A stretch of DNA of 64,000 nucleotides from Mycolicibacterium elephantis DSM 44368 (GCF_004014805.1 NZ_ATDN01000013.1:1-64000); one strand, 5' to 3'; numbered from the stretch's first letter, positions 48,052 to 57,202 are shown. Made by a program: numbers and translations. Notes: generated by a model not told the origin, from the sequence alone.

Positions 48052-48100
48052 GATTTCGGTGCGGTAAGTAGCGCTCAGCGCAACTTGGCGCACCGAAATC
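48052..48100. repeat. 12-bp inverted repeat between aldehyde dehydrogenase and SDR genes
   Basis: GATTTCGGTGCG (48052-48063) and CGCACCGAAATC (48089-48100) flank a 25-nt spacer, which itself contains GCGCTCAGCGC. The element starts 2 nt after the stop of the aldehyde dehydrogenase gene. It could end that transcript or be an operator for the SDR gene. Confidence 0.7.
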
Positions 48101-48122
48101 ACAGGTTCTAGAAAGGAATCTC

Positions 48123-48986
48123 ATGCCAGGAGTGCAGGACCGCGTCATCGTCGTCACCGGGGCCGGGGGCGGTCTCGGACGCGAATACGCGTTGACGCTC
48201 GCCAAGGAGGGCGCCAGCGTCGTCGTCAACGACCTCGGCGGGGCCCGCGACGGCACCGGCGCCGGGTCGGCGATGGCCGACCAGGTGGTCGCCGAGATCA
48301 AGGAGGCCGGCGGCCGCGCGGTGGCCAACTACGACTCCGTGGCCGAGCCCGAGGGCGCCGAGAACATCATCAAGACCGCGCTCGACGAGTTCGGCAAGAT
48401 CGACGGCGTCGTCTCCAACGCGGGCATCCTGCGCGACGGCACCTTCCACAAGATGTCCTTCGAGAACTGGGACGCGGTGCTCAAGGTGCACCTCTACGGC
48501 GGGTACAACGTGATCCGCGCGGCGTGGCCGCACTTCCGGGAGAACAGCTTCGGACGCGTCGTGGTCGCCACCTCGACCAGCGGGCTGTTCGGCAACTTCG
48601 GGCAGGCCAACTACGGCGCCGCGAAGCTGGGCCTGGTCGGGTTGATCAACACGCTGGCCCAGGAGGGCGCGAAGTACAACATCAAGACCAACGCGGTCGC
48701 GCCCATCGCGGCGACCCGGATGACGCAGGACATCCTGCCGCCGGAGGTCTTCGAGAAGCTGACGCCGGAGTACGTGGCGCCGGTGGTGTCCTACCTGATG
48801 ACGGAGGAAGTCCCCGACACCGCTTCGGTGTTCATCGTCGGCGGCGGCAAGGTGCAGCGCACCGCGCTGTTCCAGAACGAGGGCGTGACGTTCACCGAGG
48901 TGCCGTCGGTCGACGACATCGCCGCCAAGTGGGGCGAGATCACCGACCTGTCGGCCGCTCAGCGCGCGACGTTCAGCCTCGGCTGA
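48123..48986 (+). CDS. Short-chain dehydrogenase (Rv0148-like)
   Basis: A 287-aa SDR resembling the (3R)-hydroxyacyl-CoA dehydrogenase domain of peroxisomal MFE-2. NAD-binding TGAGGGLG is at 12-19, NAG follows in VVSNAGILRDGTF, and the catalytic Y164-GAA-K168 is in NYGAAKLG. GAAAGGA precedes the ATG. A role in beta-oxidation or steroid/lipid metabolism is likely but the substrate is unknown. Confidence 0.92.
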   Translation: MPGVQDRVIVVTGAGGGLGREYALTLAKEGASVVVNDLGGARDGTGAGSAMADQVVAEIKEAGGRAVANYDSVAEPEGAENIIKTALDEFGKIDGVVSNAGILRDGTFHKMSFENWDAVLKVHLYGGYNVIRAAWPHFRENSFGRVVVATSTSGLFGNFGQANYGAAKLGLVGLINTLAQEGAKYNIKTNAVAPIAATRMTQDILPPEVFEKLTPEYVAPVVSYLMTEEVPDTASVFIVGGGKVQRTALFQNEGVTFTEVPSVDDIAAKWGEITDLSAAQRATFSLG

Positions 48987-48996
48987 GCGTCACCGC

Positions 48997-49971
48997 ATGA
49001 AAGCGCTTGTCGCGCGGGAGCTTTCCGGTCCGGCAGGCCTGGACTACACCGACGTCGACGACCCCGTCGGGGGCGACGACATGGTGGTCATCGACGTCCG
49101 GGCCGCCGGGGTCAGCTTTCCCGACCTGCTGTTGCTGCGCGGTGAATACCAGCTGAGGCTGGAGCCGCCGTTCATCCCCGGCATGGAGGTCGCCGGCGTG
49201 GTGCGGTCGGCGCCGTACGAGTCGGAGTTCACGCCGGGCCAACGTGTCACGGCGATGGCGATGCTCGGCGGGTGGGCTGACCAGGTGGCGGTGCCGACCG
49301 CCAACGTCGCACCCACTTACGACGATCTCGACGACGCCGAATCCGTTGCGCTGATGGGTAATTACCAGACGATGTACTTCGCGCTCGCCAAACGCGGGGC
49401 GCTGCGTCCGGGCGAGACCGTGTTGGTGCTGGGATCGGCGGGCGGCATCGGGGTGGCCGCCATCCAGATCGCGAAGGCGCTGGGCGCCAAGGTGATCGCG
49501 ATGGTGCACCGTCCGCACGCCGTCGATTTCGTGAAATCGCTTGGCGCCGACGTTGTCCTACCGCTCACCGACGGTTGGTTGCAATCGGTCAAGGACGCGA
49601 CGGACGGCGAGGGTGTCGACCTGGTCGTCGACCCGATCGGCGGCGAGGCGTTCGACGACGCGGTGCGGGCGCTGGCGACCGAGGGCAGGCTGCTGGTGAT
49701 CGGTTTCGCCTCCGGCGGCGGCATCCCGACGGTCAAGGTGAACCGGCTGCTGCTGCGCAACGTCGCGGTGATCGGCGTCGGCTACGGCGAATACGTCAAC
49801 CGCAAGCCGGGTTCGCAGTCGGTGTTCGCGTTCGGTGTCGGCGAATTGGTCAAGGCGGGGCTGCGTCCGCCGCCGCCGGTGCGCTTCGGTCTCGCCGAGG
49901 GTGCCGCCGCGCTGCAGGCCCTCGCCGACGGCGGGGTGCTGGGCAAGGTCGTGCTGGAGCCCTCGGGATGA
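48997..49971 (+). CDS. Zinc-free quinone oxidoreductase, MDR family (Rv0149-like)
   Basis: A 324-aa NADPH:quinone oxidoreductase-type protein. It has the GroES-like N-domain with FIPGMEVAGVV and the Rossmann motif LVLGSAGGIGVAAIQIAKAL near 145-165. The structural zinc cysteines of alcohol dehydrogenases are missing. It starts 10 nt after the SDR gene, so they are cotranscribed. Confidence 0.92.
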   Translation: MKALVARELSGPAGLDYTDVDDPVGGDDMVVIDVRAAGVSFPDLLLLRGEYQLRLEPPFIPGMEVAGVVRSAPYESEFTPGQRVTAMAMLGGWADQVAVPTANVAPTYDDLDDAESVALMGNYQTMYFALAKRGALRPGETVLVLGSAGGIGVAAIQIAKALGAKVIAMVHRPHAVDFVKSLGADVVLPLTDGWLQSVKDATDGEGVDLVVDPIGGEAFDDAVRALATEGRLLVIGFASGGGIPTVKVNRLLLRNVAVIGVGYGEYVNRKPGSQSVFAFGVGELVKAGLRPPPPVRFGLAEGAAALQALADGGVLGKVVLEPSG

Positions 49972-49990
49972 GCGCGAAGAGCATCGGGTG

Positions 49991-50695
49991 ATGGCTCCGC
50001 GGGTCCTTGCCTTCGACGTGTTCGGCACCGTCGTCGACTGGCGATCGAGCATCATCGCCGAGCTCAAGGAGTTCGGCCGCCGCCACGACGCGCACCGCGA
50101 CTGGGCGGCCGTCGCGGACAGCTGGCGCGCCGGCTACGTGCCGGCGATGGACCGGGTCCGTCGCGGCGAGCTGCCGTGGATGACGATCGACGACCTGCAC
50201 CGGATGATTCTCGTCGAGCTGCTCGAGGCGGTGGGGCTGGAATCGGTCGGCGCCGACGAGGTCGACCACCTCAACCGCGCATGGCACCGCCTCAACCCCT
50301 GGCCCGACTCGGTGGCCGGGCTGGAAAGGCTCAAGCGGCAGCACGTCATCACCACCTTGTCCAACGGCAACGTCTCGCTGCTGACGAACATGGCCAAACG
50401 CGCCGGGCTGCCGTGGGACTGCGTGATCTCGGCGGAGCTGTTCCGGCGCTACAAGCCCGACCCCGAGGCGTATCTGGGCTGCGCGGAGCTGCTCGACGTG
50501 GCGCCGGGAGAGTTGATGCTGGTCGCCGCCCATCCGGCCGACCTGCGGGCGGCGCGCAGCGCGGGCCTGTCGACCGCGTATGTGTCCCGGCCGCTCGAGC
50601 GTGGGCCGCGGCGCCCGCAGCGGCGGGTCGAGCACGGCGAGTTCGACGTCACCGCAACCGATTTCCTGGACCTCGCCGACAAGCTGGGGGCATGA
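49991..50695 (+). CDS. Haloacid dehalogenase type II-like hydrolase
   Basis: 234-aa HAD-superfamily protein. The nucleophile is Asp9 in LAFDVFGTVVDW; motif II is TTLSNGNVSLL; motif III Lys is in RRYKPDPEAYLG; motif IV is weaker, with HPADLRAA where an Asp pair is usual. Family members hydrolyse 2-haloacids. The ATG at 49991 follows quickly after the oxidoreductase gene. Confidence 0.88.
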   Translation: MAPRVLAFDVFGTVVDWRSSIIAELKEFGRRHDAHRDWAAVADSWRAGYVPAMDRVRRGELPWMTIDDLHRMILVELLEAVGLESVGADEVDHLNRAWHRLNPWPDSVAGLERLKRQHVITTLSNGNVSLLTNMAKRAGLPWDCVISAELFRRYKPDPEAYLGCAELLDVAPGELMLVAAHPADLRAARSAGLSTAYVSRPLERGPRRPQRRVEHGEFDVTATDFLDLADKLGA

Positions 50696-50717
50696 CGTGC
50701 AGGCGTAGCGTGGATCT

Positions 50718-51449
50718 GTGACCACCGCGCTGCCGCCCGCGCTGAGCCGGGCGATCGAACTGTTCACCGAACCACCGTCGAACCCCGATGCCGGCAAGGG
50801 CTACCTCGACCTGCTGAGCGGCCAGTCGAGCGCCGCACCGCCGCGGAACACCGGTTTCATCCAGGCCGTGTGGGCGTCGGGCATCGGATCGCTGCTGTAC
50901 GACAACGCGCAGGCCTTCGCCCGCCGGTTCATCGGCGCGTGGCGAACGCCGATCGACTGGCTCGACATCCCGAAGGGCGGCATCGCGCTCGACGTCGGAA
51001 GCGGTCCCGGCAATGTGACCGCGGCGCTCGCGCGTGCCGCGGGACCGGACGGGCTGGCGATCGGCGTCGACATCTCCGAACCCATGCTGGCTCGGGCGGT
51101 CCGCGCCCACGCCGGCCCCAACGTGGCCTTCCTGCGCGCCGACGCGCAGCGGCTGCCGTTTCGCGACGACACCGTGGACGCGGTGACGTCACTGGCCGTA
51201 TTGCAGCTGATCCCCGAGCCGGCGGCCGCGGTCACGGAGATGTTCCGGGTGTTGCGGCCGGGCCGGCGCATCGCGGTCATGGTGCCGACGGTCGGCTCGG
51301 TGCCGCCTCCGCTGCGGCTGTTGGCCAGCAGCGGCGCGCACTTCTTCGGCGAGGACGAACTCGGCGACCTGTTCGAACAGGTGGGGTTCGGGCGCGTTCG
51401 AACCAAGACATTCGGCAGCATCCAGTGGGTGCGAGCCGAGCGCCCCTGA
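50718..51449 (+). CDS. Class I SAM-dependent methyltransferase
   Basis: A 243-aa methyltransferase of the methyltransferase-11 type. SAM motif I is ALDVGSGPGNVTAALA near 90; motif II is GVDISEPMLARAV; the post-I strand is FLRADAQRLPF. Substrate is unknown. GTG start 22 nt after the previous gene. Confidence 0.88.
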   Translation: MTTALPPALSRAIELFTEPPSNPDAGKGYLDLLSGQSSAAPPRNTGFIQAVWASGIGSLLYDNAQAFARRFIGAWRTPIDWLDIPKGGIALDVGSGPGNVTAALARAAGPDGLAIGVDISEPMLARAVRAHAGPNVAFLRADAQRLPFRDDTVDAVTSLAVLQLIPEPAAAVTEMFRVLRPGRRIAVMVPTVGSVPPPLRLLASSGAHFFGEDELGDLFEQVGFGRVRTKTFGSIQWVRAERP

Positions 51450-51465
51450 CCCGTACATTCGACGT

Positions 51466-51960
51466 ATGAGTACCGGCGGCATCGTGCTGGCCGCGTTGGT
51501 CATTGCGGTGGGCCTGGTGGGCATCGTGGTGCCGCTGCTACCCGGCACGGTGCTGGTGTTCGGCGCGATCCTGGTGTGGGCCGTGATCGAGGGCCGGGAG
51601 CACGCCGTCACCGCGTGGGTGACCTTCGGCGTGGCGAGCGCGCTGTTGGCGGCCGCCATGGCGATCAAGTACCTGTGGCCCGTCAAACGGATGCGCGCCG
51701 CCGAGGTGCGGACCCGGATCCTGGTCGTCGGCGCGGTGTTCGGCATCGTCGGGTTCTTCGTCATCCCGGTGCTCGGTCTGGTGCTCGGCTTCGTGCTCGG
51801 GGTGTATCTGGCCGAGCTCGCGGATCGCCGCGATCGACGGCTGGCGTGGACGTCGACCATGCACGCGGTCAAGGGCGTCGCGCTGTCGGTCGGGGTGGAA
51901 CTGGCCGGCGCGGCGCTGGCCACCGCCGTTTGGGTCATCGGGGTGTGCCTGACGACGTAG
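51466..51960 (+). CDS. DUF456 membrane protein
   Basis: A 164-aa protein with about four membrane helices (for example VLAALVIAVGLVGIVVPLLP and VVGAVFGIVGFFVIPVLGLV). The glycine-rich pattern is typical of DUF456. Function is unknown. Confidence 0.85.
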   Translation: MSTGGIVLAALVIAVGLVGIVVPLLPGTVLVFGAILVWAVIEGREHAVTAWVTFGVASALLAAAMAIKYLWPVKRMRAAEVRTRILVVGAVFGIVGFFVIPVLGLVLGFVLGVYLAELADRRDRRLAWTSTMHAVKGVALSVGVELAGAALATAVWVIGVCLTT

Positions 51961-51968
51961 CTTGAGGA

Positions 51969-52538
51969 ATGGCCAAGCTCCGTTTCGGGTACTTCATCGC
52001 ACCGTTTCACCGCCCGGGCACCAATCCCACCCTGGCGTTGCAGCGCGACCTCGAGTTCATCGAACACCTCGACGCGCTCGGCTACGACGAGGCCTGGATC
52101 GGCGAACATCATTCGGCGGGAAGCGAGATCATCAGCGCGCCGGAGGTGTTCATCGCCGCGGCGGTCCAGCGGGCCAAAGCGGATACGGTTCGGCACCGGC
52201 GTCATCTCGCTGGCCTACCACAACCCGCTGTGGGTGGCGGACCGGCTGATGCTGCTCGACCACCTCACCCACGGCCGCATCATCGGCGGCATGGGACCGG
52301 GCTCGTTGCCCACCGACGCCGCGATGATCGGGCTGACCCCCATTGACACCCGCGAGCTGCTGGAGACCAACCTCGACATCGTCGTCCGGCTACTCAAGGG
52401 GGAGACCGTCTCCGCCAAGACCGCCACCCACGAACTGCAGACGCCCGACTGCAACTGGCGCCCTACGCCGAGGACGGCATCCCGTTGGCGGTCGCCGCCG
52501 TGGCGTCGCAGCGCAACAGGACGCACACAAGTCGCTAG
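51969..52538 (+). pseudogene. Luciferase-like (LLM) flavin monooxygenase, decayed
   Basis: The N-terminus MAKLRFGYFIAPFHRPGTNP, then LGYDEAWIGEHHSAGSEII, is a clear LLM-class flavin monooxygenase. The frame breaks near 52179: deleting one base in GCCAAAGCGG restores KRIRFGTGVISLAYHNPLWV. A second break near 52455 shifts again to QLAPYAEDGIPLAVAAVAS, followed by an early stop at 52536-52538. Two frameshifts plus loss of about half the usual 350-400 residues indicate a real pseudogene. The end overlaps the ptpB stop. Confidence 0.85.
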
Positions 52539-53332
52539 TCCAGCAGCGCGGCGCGCACCTTGGTGACGTCCTCGTCGGTCGCCCCGGCGGCCTCGAGATA
52601 TCCACGTAGCGAGCCGAATTCGCGCTCGATCGTCTGCCACGCGGAACCCAGGTAGTCCTCCCGCACGCCGAGCACTTCGTCGGTGAGCCGGGCCTCGGCG
52701 AACGTGACGACCTCGGGGGTCTCCGAACGCTCGCGCACCGACTCCAGGATGCGTTCCCGTAGCAGCGGCACGGCTTCGTTGCTGCGCAGAAAGTCGGCGA
52801 GCACCGCGTCACGCTCGACACCGACGGCCTCCAACACCGTGGCGACGGTGAACCCCGTGCGATCCTTGCCCGCGAAACAGTGCGTGATCACCGGGCGGCC
52901 GTCGGCGAGCAACGAAATCACCTGCCGCACAGCGCGTCGCGCGCCGCCGAGGGTCGGAAACCGGAGGTACTCCTCGGTCATGAACCGCTTGGCGGCCACC
53001 GCGACGTCCTCGTCGTCGGGCTTCTCGCTCATCATCTTCTGGAAGGTGGCCTCGTGCGGCGCCTCCCCGTCGACCGCCGAGACATCCGGAAACGGCAGTA
53101 GGTGAACCGCGACCCCCGGCGGCACCGCTCCCGGGCCGCGGCGCTCGACCTCCCGGGGCGAGCGCAGATCCGCCACATCGGAGATGCCGAGCTCCTTCAG
53201 CCGGCGTCGGCCTTCCTCGGAGAGCCTGCTCAGCTCGCTGGACCGGAACAGACGGCCGGGCCGTACGCCGGTCGTCGTCGCGACGTCACGAAAGTTCCAC
53301 GCCCCGGAGAGTTCTCGGATCTCGACAGCCAC
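52535..53332 (-). CDS. ptpB: Protein tyrosine phosphatase PtpB
   Basis: 265-aa phosphatase matching Mtb PtpB (Rv0153c): VRELPGAWNFRDVA-like start, RLFRSSELSRLSEEGRRRL and VADLRSPREVERRGPG. The active-site loop is HC152FAGKDR158TG. In Mtb it is a secreted virulence phosphatase with dual lipid/protein activity; in a saprophyte its target is unknown. GTG start at 53332 overlaps the fadE2 stop by 1 nt, so the two are coupled. Confidence 0.93.
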   Translation of the reverse strand: MAVEIRELSGAWNFRDVATTTGVRPGRLFRSSELSRLSEEGRRRLKELGISDVADLRSPREVERRGPGAVPPGVAVHLLPFPDVSAVDGEAPHEATFQKMMSEKPDDEDVAVAAKRFMTEEYLRFPTLGGARRAVRQVISLLADGRPVITHCFAGKDRTGFTVATVLEAVGVERDAVLADFLRSNEAVPLLRERILESVRERSETPEVVTFAEARLTDEVLGVREDYLGSAWQTIEREFGSLRGYLEAAGATDEDVTKVRAALLD

Positions 53333-54588
53333 TACGACGTCACCGTGCTGCTCGGTTGGGCGCACGCTGCCGAGGCGAAAGTGCTCTGCTCCCCGCCGAT
53401 TTCGGCTCGCGCGATGGTGCGCATGTGCACCTCGTCGGGGCCGTCGAACAGCCGCATCGCCCGGTGCCAGCCGTACATCCGGGCGAGCGGGACATCGTCG
53501 CTGACCCCGGCGCCGCCGTGCACCTGAATCGCGCGGTCGATCACATCGCACGCCACCTGCGGGGCGACCGCCTTGATCTGGGCCACCTGCACCTGCGCGT
53601 CCTTGCTCTTGTTTCCGAGCTGGTCGATGGTCCACGCCGCTTTGTGGCACAGCAGACGGGCCTGATCGATTTCGTTGCGCGACTTGGCGATCGCCTCGCG
53701 CACCACCCCTTGCTCGGCGAGCGGCTTACCGAAGGCCACCCGATTCCTGGCCCGGTCGACCATCAGCGCCAACGCCCGCTCGGCCGCGCCGAGGGCCCGC
53801 ATGCAGTGGTGGATGCGGCCGGGGCCGAGGCGGGCCTGCGCGATCGCGAAGCCGCTGCCCTCTTCGTGCAACAGGTTCGCGGCGGGCACCCGCACGTTGT
53901 CGAAGAGGATCTCGCAGTGCCCGTGCTGGTCCTGCCAACCGAACACCGGCAGCGAACGGCGGATGTCGACGCCCGGGGTGTCGGTGGGCACCAGGATCAT
54001 CGACTGCTGTTGATGGCTGGCCGCGTCGGGGTTGGTGCGGCCCATCACGATCATGATCTTGCAGCGGGGGTCGGCGGCCCCGGTGATCCACCACTTACGG
54101 CCGTTGATGACGTAGTCGTCCCCGTCGCGCAGCATGGTGGTCTCGATGTTGCGGGCGTCCGAGGACGCCACGGCCGGTTCGGTCATCGCGAAGGCGCTGC
54201 GGATCTCACCGGCCAGCAGCGGCTCGAGCCACTGCTTGCGCTGCTGCTCGTTGGCGAACAGGTGCAGGGTCTCCATGTTGCCGGTGTCGGGGGCGGCGCA
54301 GTTGGTGACCTCCGGGGCGATCTCCATGCTCCACCCCGTCAGCTCGGCGAGCGGCGCGTACTCGAGGTTGGTGAGTCCCGAGACGGGAGGCAGAAACAGG
54401 TTCCACAACCCCTGCTCCTTGGCCAGTGCCTTGAGTTCCTCGACGACGGGAGGAACGGTGTGGTCGTCGGGACCGGCTTCTTCGCGGTACCCGTGATAGT
54501 CCGCCTCCGCGGGGAACACGAATTCGGTCATGAAGTCGGTCAACCGCTTGTGGTAATCGGCCGCCTTGGCCGACATCGCGAAGTCCAT
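53332..54588 (-). CDS. fadE2: Acyl-CoA dehydrogenase FadE2
   Basis: 418-aa acyl-CoA dehydrogenase of the ACAD10/11-like type. Segments: MTEPAVASSDARNIETTM, WWITGAADPRCKIMI, QDQHGHCEILFDNVRVPAAN, and VHGGAGVSDDVPLARMYGW with RLFDGPDEVHMRTIAR. As in Mtb (Rv0154c) it lies directly upstream of ptpB. ATG at 54588. Confidence 0.93.
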   Translation of the reverse strand: MDFAMSAKAADYHKRLTDFMTEFVFPAEADYHGYREEAGPDDHTVPPVVEELKALAKEQGLWNLFLPPVSGLTNLEYAPLAELTGWSMEIAPEVTNCAAPDTGNMETLHLFANEQQRKQWLEPLLAGEIRSAFAMTEPAVASSDARNIETTMLRDGDDYVINGRKWWITGAADPRCKIMIVMGRTNPDAASHQQQSMILVPTDTPGVDIRRSLPVFGWQDQHGHCEILFDNVRVPAANLLHEEGSGFAIAQARLGPGRIHHCMRALGAAERALALMVDRARNRVAFGKPLAEQGVVREAIAKSRNEIDQARLLCHKAAWTIDQLGNKSKDAQVQVAQIKAVAPQVACDVIDRAIQVHGGAGVSDDVPLARMYGWHRAMRLFDGPDEVHMRTIARAEIGGEQSTFASAACAQPSSTVTS

Positions 54589-54610
54589 GCCCTCCACGAT
54601 ATGACACCTG

Positions 54611-54742
54611 CTAATCGGGCTTGTGCTGCGTGGGGCTCTGTTCGGACTCCCATTTCGCCTGCAGCGAACGGGTGACCCGGGCGCCGGCGGGATACTCGAG
54701 TCGAACGTCGTCGATGGGGTCGTTCTCTGAGGCGTTGGCCAT
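54611..54742 (-). CDS. Possible small protein upstream of ahpC
   Basis: A 43-aa frame (MANASENDPIDDVRLEYPAG, C-terminus SEQSPTQHKPD) between fadE2 and the divergent ahpC. It has a regular amino-acid composition and a purine-rich GAAAGG immediately before the ATG, which is close for a ribosome site. Family not recognised. It could be cotranscribed with fadE2 (22 nt gap). The rest of the interval to ahpC (54743-54937) shows no gene and must hold the ahpC promoter. Confidence 0.5.
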   Translation of the reverse strand: MANASENDPIDDVRLEYPAGARVTRSLQAKWESEQSPTQHKPD

Positions 54743-54937
54743 CCTTTCGACGGCAGCACAGCGGGGCGCCGCGCCGTCGCCGCCAAATACGCCGAAACCG
54801 GCTGAAACCGAACTAATTTCACGTGTGAGTGTGGCCACAATCACGTTCGTAACCCTTGTCTTTGGTCGGAGAAACCAACAGAATCGACTATGTAATCTGG
54901 ACTGACTCCAAACTAGACCAAGGATGGTGTGCAACCC

Positions 54938-55525
54938 ATGGCATTGCTGACGATCGGTGACCAGTTCCCTCGTTACGACATGGCGGCGGTTATCGGTGGG
55001 GATCTCTCTGAGGTCGATGCCAAGCAGCCCGACGACTACTTCACCCGCGTGACCAGCGATGATCACGAAGGCAAGTGGCGGATCATCTTCTTCTGGCCCA
55101 AGGACTTCACCTTCGTGTGCCCGACGGAGATCGCGGCGTTCGGCAAGCTCAACGACGAGTTCGAGGACCGCGACGCCAAGGTGATCGGCGTCTCGGTGGA
55201 CAACGAGTTCGTGCACTTCCAGTGGCGCGCCCAGCACGAGGACCTCAAGAAGCTGCCGTTCCCGATGGCCTCGGACCTCAACCGCGAGCTGAGCCTGGCC
55301 ACCGGTGTGCTCAACGCCGACGGCGTCGCTGACCGGGCCACGTTCATCGTCGACCCCAACAACGAGATCCAGTTCGTGTCGGTGACCGCCGGCTCCGTGG
55401 GCCGAAACGTCGACGAGGTGCTGCGTGTGCTCGACGCGCTGCAGTCCGACGAGCTGTGCGCCTGCAACTGGAAGAAGGGCGACCCGACCATCAAGCCGGC
55501 CGAGTTGCTGGCCGAGGCGGTGTAA
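54938..55525 (+). CDS. ahpC: Alkyl hydroperoxide reductase AhpC
   Basis: 195-aa 2-Cys peroxiredoxin reducing alkyl peroxides and peroxynitrite. Peroxidatic Cys61 is in FTFVCPTE; the resolving region is ELCACNW (two Cys near 174-176), as in mycobacterial AhpC with its three cysteines. The ATG at 54938 matches Mtb (MPLLTIGDQF); AAGGATGG lies upstream. It uses AhpD from the next gene as reductant. No oxyR is adjacent, unlike many mycobacteria. Confidence 0.97.
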   Translation: MALLTIGDQFPRYDMAAVIGGDLSEVDAKQPDDYFTRVTSDDHEGKWRIIFFWPKDFTFVCPTEIAAFGKLNDEFEDRDAKVIGVSVDNEFVHFQWRAQHEDLKKLPFPMASDLNRELSLATGVLNADGVADRATFIVDPNNEIQFVSVTAGSVGRNVDEVLRVLDALQSDELCACNWKKGDPTIKPAELLAEAV

Positions 55526-55528
55526 TCC

Positions 55529-56062
55529 GTGAGCATCGAGAACATCCGGGAAGCACTTCCCGAGTACGCCAAGGACCTCAAGCTCAACCTCGGCAGCATC
55601 GTGCGGACCACCGAGTTGTCCGAACAGCAGCTGTGGGGCGCGCTGGTGGCGACCGCCGCGGCGACCAAGTCCGAGCGGCTGATGCGTGAGGTCGCCGAGG
55701 ACGCGCTGGACATCCTCAGCGAGGAGGCCTACAACGCCGCCCTCGGCGCCGCGGCCATCATGGGGATGAACAACGTGTTCTACCGCACCAAGGGCCAGCT
55801 CGACGGCGCCTATGACGACCTTCGCGCCGGTCTGCGGATGAACATCATCGGCAACCCCGGGGTCGCCAAGGAGGATTTCGAGCTGTGGTCGCTGGCGGTG
55901 TCGGCGATCAACGGCTGTGGGCACTGCCTGGCCGCGCATGAGAAGACGCTGCGGGACGCGGATGTCTCGCGCACCGCGGTCTTCGAGGCGATCCGGCTGG
56001 CGGCGATCGTCTCCGGCGTCGCACAGGCACTGCAGACGGCCGACGTGCTGACCGCCGTCTAG
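55529..56062 (+). CDS. ahpD: AhpD, alkylhydroperoxidase/AhpC reductant
   Basis: 177-aa AhpD-type protein with the catalytic C130-G-H-C133 in [13 protein letters not shown] and supporting Glu and His residues. It passes electrons from dihydrolipoamide (Lpd/SucB) to AhpC. GTG start 3 nt after ahpC, so the two form one operon. Confidence 0.96.
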   Translation: MSIENIREALPEYAKDLKLNLGSIVRTTELSEQQLWGALVATAAATKSERLMREVAEDALDILSEEAYNAALGAAAIMGMNNVFYRTKGQLDGAYDDLRAGLRMNIIGNPGVAKEDFELWSLAVSAINGCGHCLAAHEKTLRDADVSRTAVFEAIRLAAIVSGVAQALQTADVLTAV

Positions 56063-56082
56063 ATCCACAAGACGACACGAAG

Positions 56083-56116
56083 GCGGGGCACCCCCCTCAG
56101 TGTGCCCCGCTTTGGT
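56083..56116 (+). terminator. Intrinsic terminator after ahpD
   Basis: A 9-bp stem GCGGGGCAC / GTGCCCCGC (56083-56091 with 56102-56110), 10-nt loop, then TTTGGTCTT. Confidence 0.85.
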
Positions 56117-56125
56117 CTTCCCGGA

Positions 56126-56380
56126 TCAGGGGTGATAGCCGGGCTGCAGGTTCATGATGTGCTCGGCGCGGTTGTGGTGATGCGAGCCCGGGAGGGCCCC
56201 CGGGGCGGGATGCGCGGTGTGCGACGGCGTCGCGACGATGCCGGGGCGCGGGGTGTGATGCTGCGAGTAGGTCCCGGCGCTGGCGGCCCCGGCGAAACCG
56301 AGCGCCCCGGCGATGATCCCTGCCGAGATCGCCGGCAGTGCGAAGTAGCGGGCGAAGCGGCGGGTGGTGTCTGCGTTCAT
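56126..56380 (-). CDS. Small secreted His-rich protein
   Basis: An 84-aa protein from ATG 56380 (CAGGAG upstream) with a signal peptide ending about residue 35 (ISAGIIAGALGFAGAASAG). The mature part is about 50 residues rich in His and Pro (SQHHTP, GSHHHNRAEH). A metal-binding or structural role is possible; family not recognised. Divergent from the response regulator gene, 170 bp apart. Confidence 0.8.
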   Translation of the reverse strand: MNADTTRRFARYFALPAISAGIIAGALGFAGAASAGTYSQHHTPRPGIVATPSHTAHPAPGALPGSHHHNRAEHIMNLQPGYHP

Positions 56381-56550
56381 TTCGAAATCTCCTGTGTTCG
56401 TTTCTTTTTCGGTTTGTCCGCCGGTGTCTCTCGGCGATGACTCAAGAGTGCTGCACGGCGCCGACGTGTCGCCGCGGCGGATGCATCGGATGAACCGGTT
56501 GTCCCCCAATAGGGGGAATCGACGGTGGCCGGTGTGCCAAGCGTTCGTCC

Positions 56551-57201
56551 GTGGCATCAGGGGGCACCGGCGAGAGGGTGCAGGTGGTCGTGGGGGACGA
56601 CCATCCGATGTTTCGCGAGGGTGTGGTCCGCGCGCTGGTGTCGAGCGGGTCGATAGACGTGGTCGCGGAGGCCGACGACGGCGTCAGCGCGCTCGAGGCC
56701 ATCCGTGCCCACCAGCCGCGAGTCGCCCTGCTGGACCGCATGCCGGGCATGGACGGTGCCGAGGTCGCCGCGGCGGTCCTGCGCGACCGGTTGCCGACCC
56801 GGGTGCTGTTGGTGTCGGCGCACGACGAGTCGGCGATCGTCTACCAGGCGCTGCAGAACGGCGCGGCCGGTTTCCTGCCCAAGGAGTCGACCCGCGCAGA
56901 ACTCGTGCAGGCCGTCCTCGAGTGCGCCAAGGGCCGCGACGTGGTGGCGCCCAGCTTGGCCGCCGGGTTGGCCGGCGAGATCCGCAGGCGGGCCGACAAC
57001 GAGGGCCCGGTGCTGAGCCCGCGCGAACGCGACGTGCTCAGGCTCATCGCGGCAGGCAGCAGCATTCCCGCGATGGCCAAGGAGTTGTTTCTGGCGCCTC
57101 CGACGGTCAAGACCCACGTGCAGCGCCTCTACGAGAAGCTCGGTGTGAACGACCGAGCGGCCGCCGTCGCCGAGGCGATGCGGCGCAAGTTGCTGGACTG
57201 A
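56551..57201 (+). CDS. NarL/LuxR-type response regulator
   Basis: 216-aa regulator. Receiver domain: acidic pair D16-D17, phosphorylated Asp62 in VALLDRMPGMDG, Lys in FLPKEST. The C-terminal LuxR helix-turn-helix has LSPRERDVLRLIAAGSSIPA and TVKTHVQRLYEKLGV. GTG start. The cognate kinase is the next gene, one base after the stop. Confidence 0.93.
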   Translation: MASGGTGERVQVVVGDDHPMFREGVVRALVSSGSIDVVAEADDGVSALEAIRAHQPRVALLDRMPGMDGAEVAAAVLRDRLPTRVLLVSAHDESAIVYQALQNGAAGFLPKESTRAELVQAVLECAKGRDVVAPSLAAGLAGEIRRRADNEGPVLSPRERDVLRLIAAGSSIPAMAKELFLAPPTVKTHVQRLYEKLGVNDRAAAVAEAMRRKLLD

Positions 57202-57202
57202 C

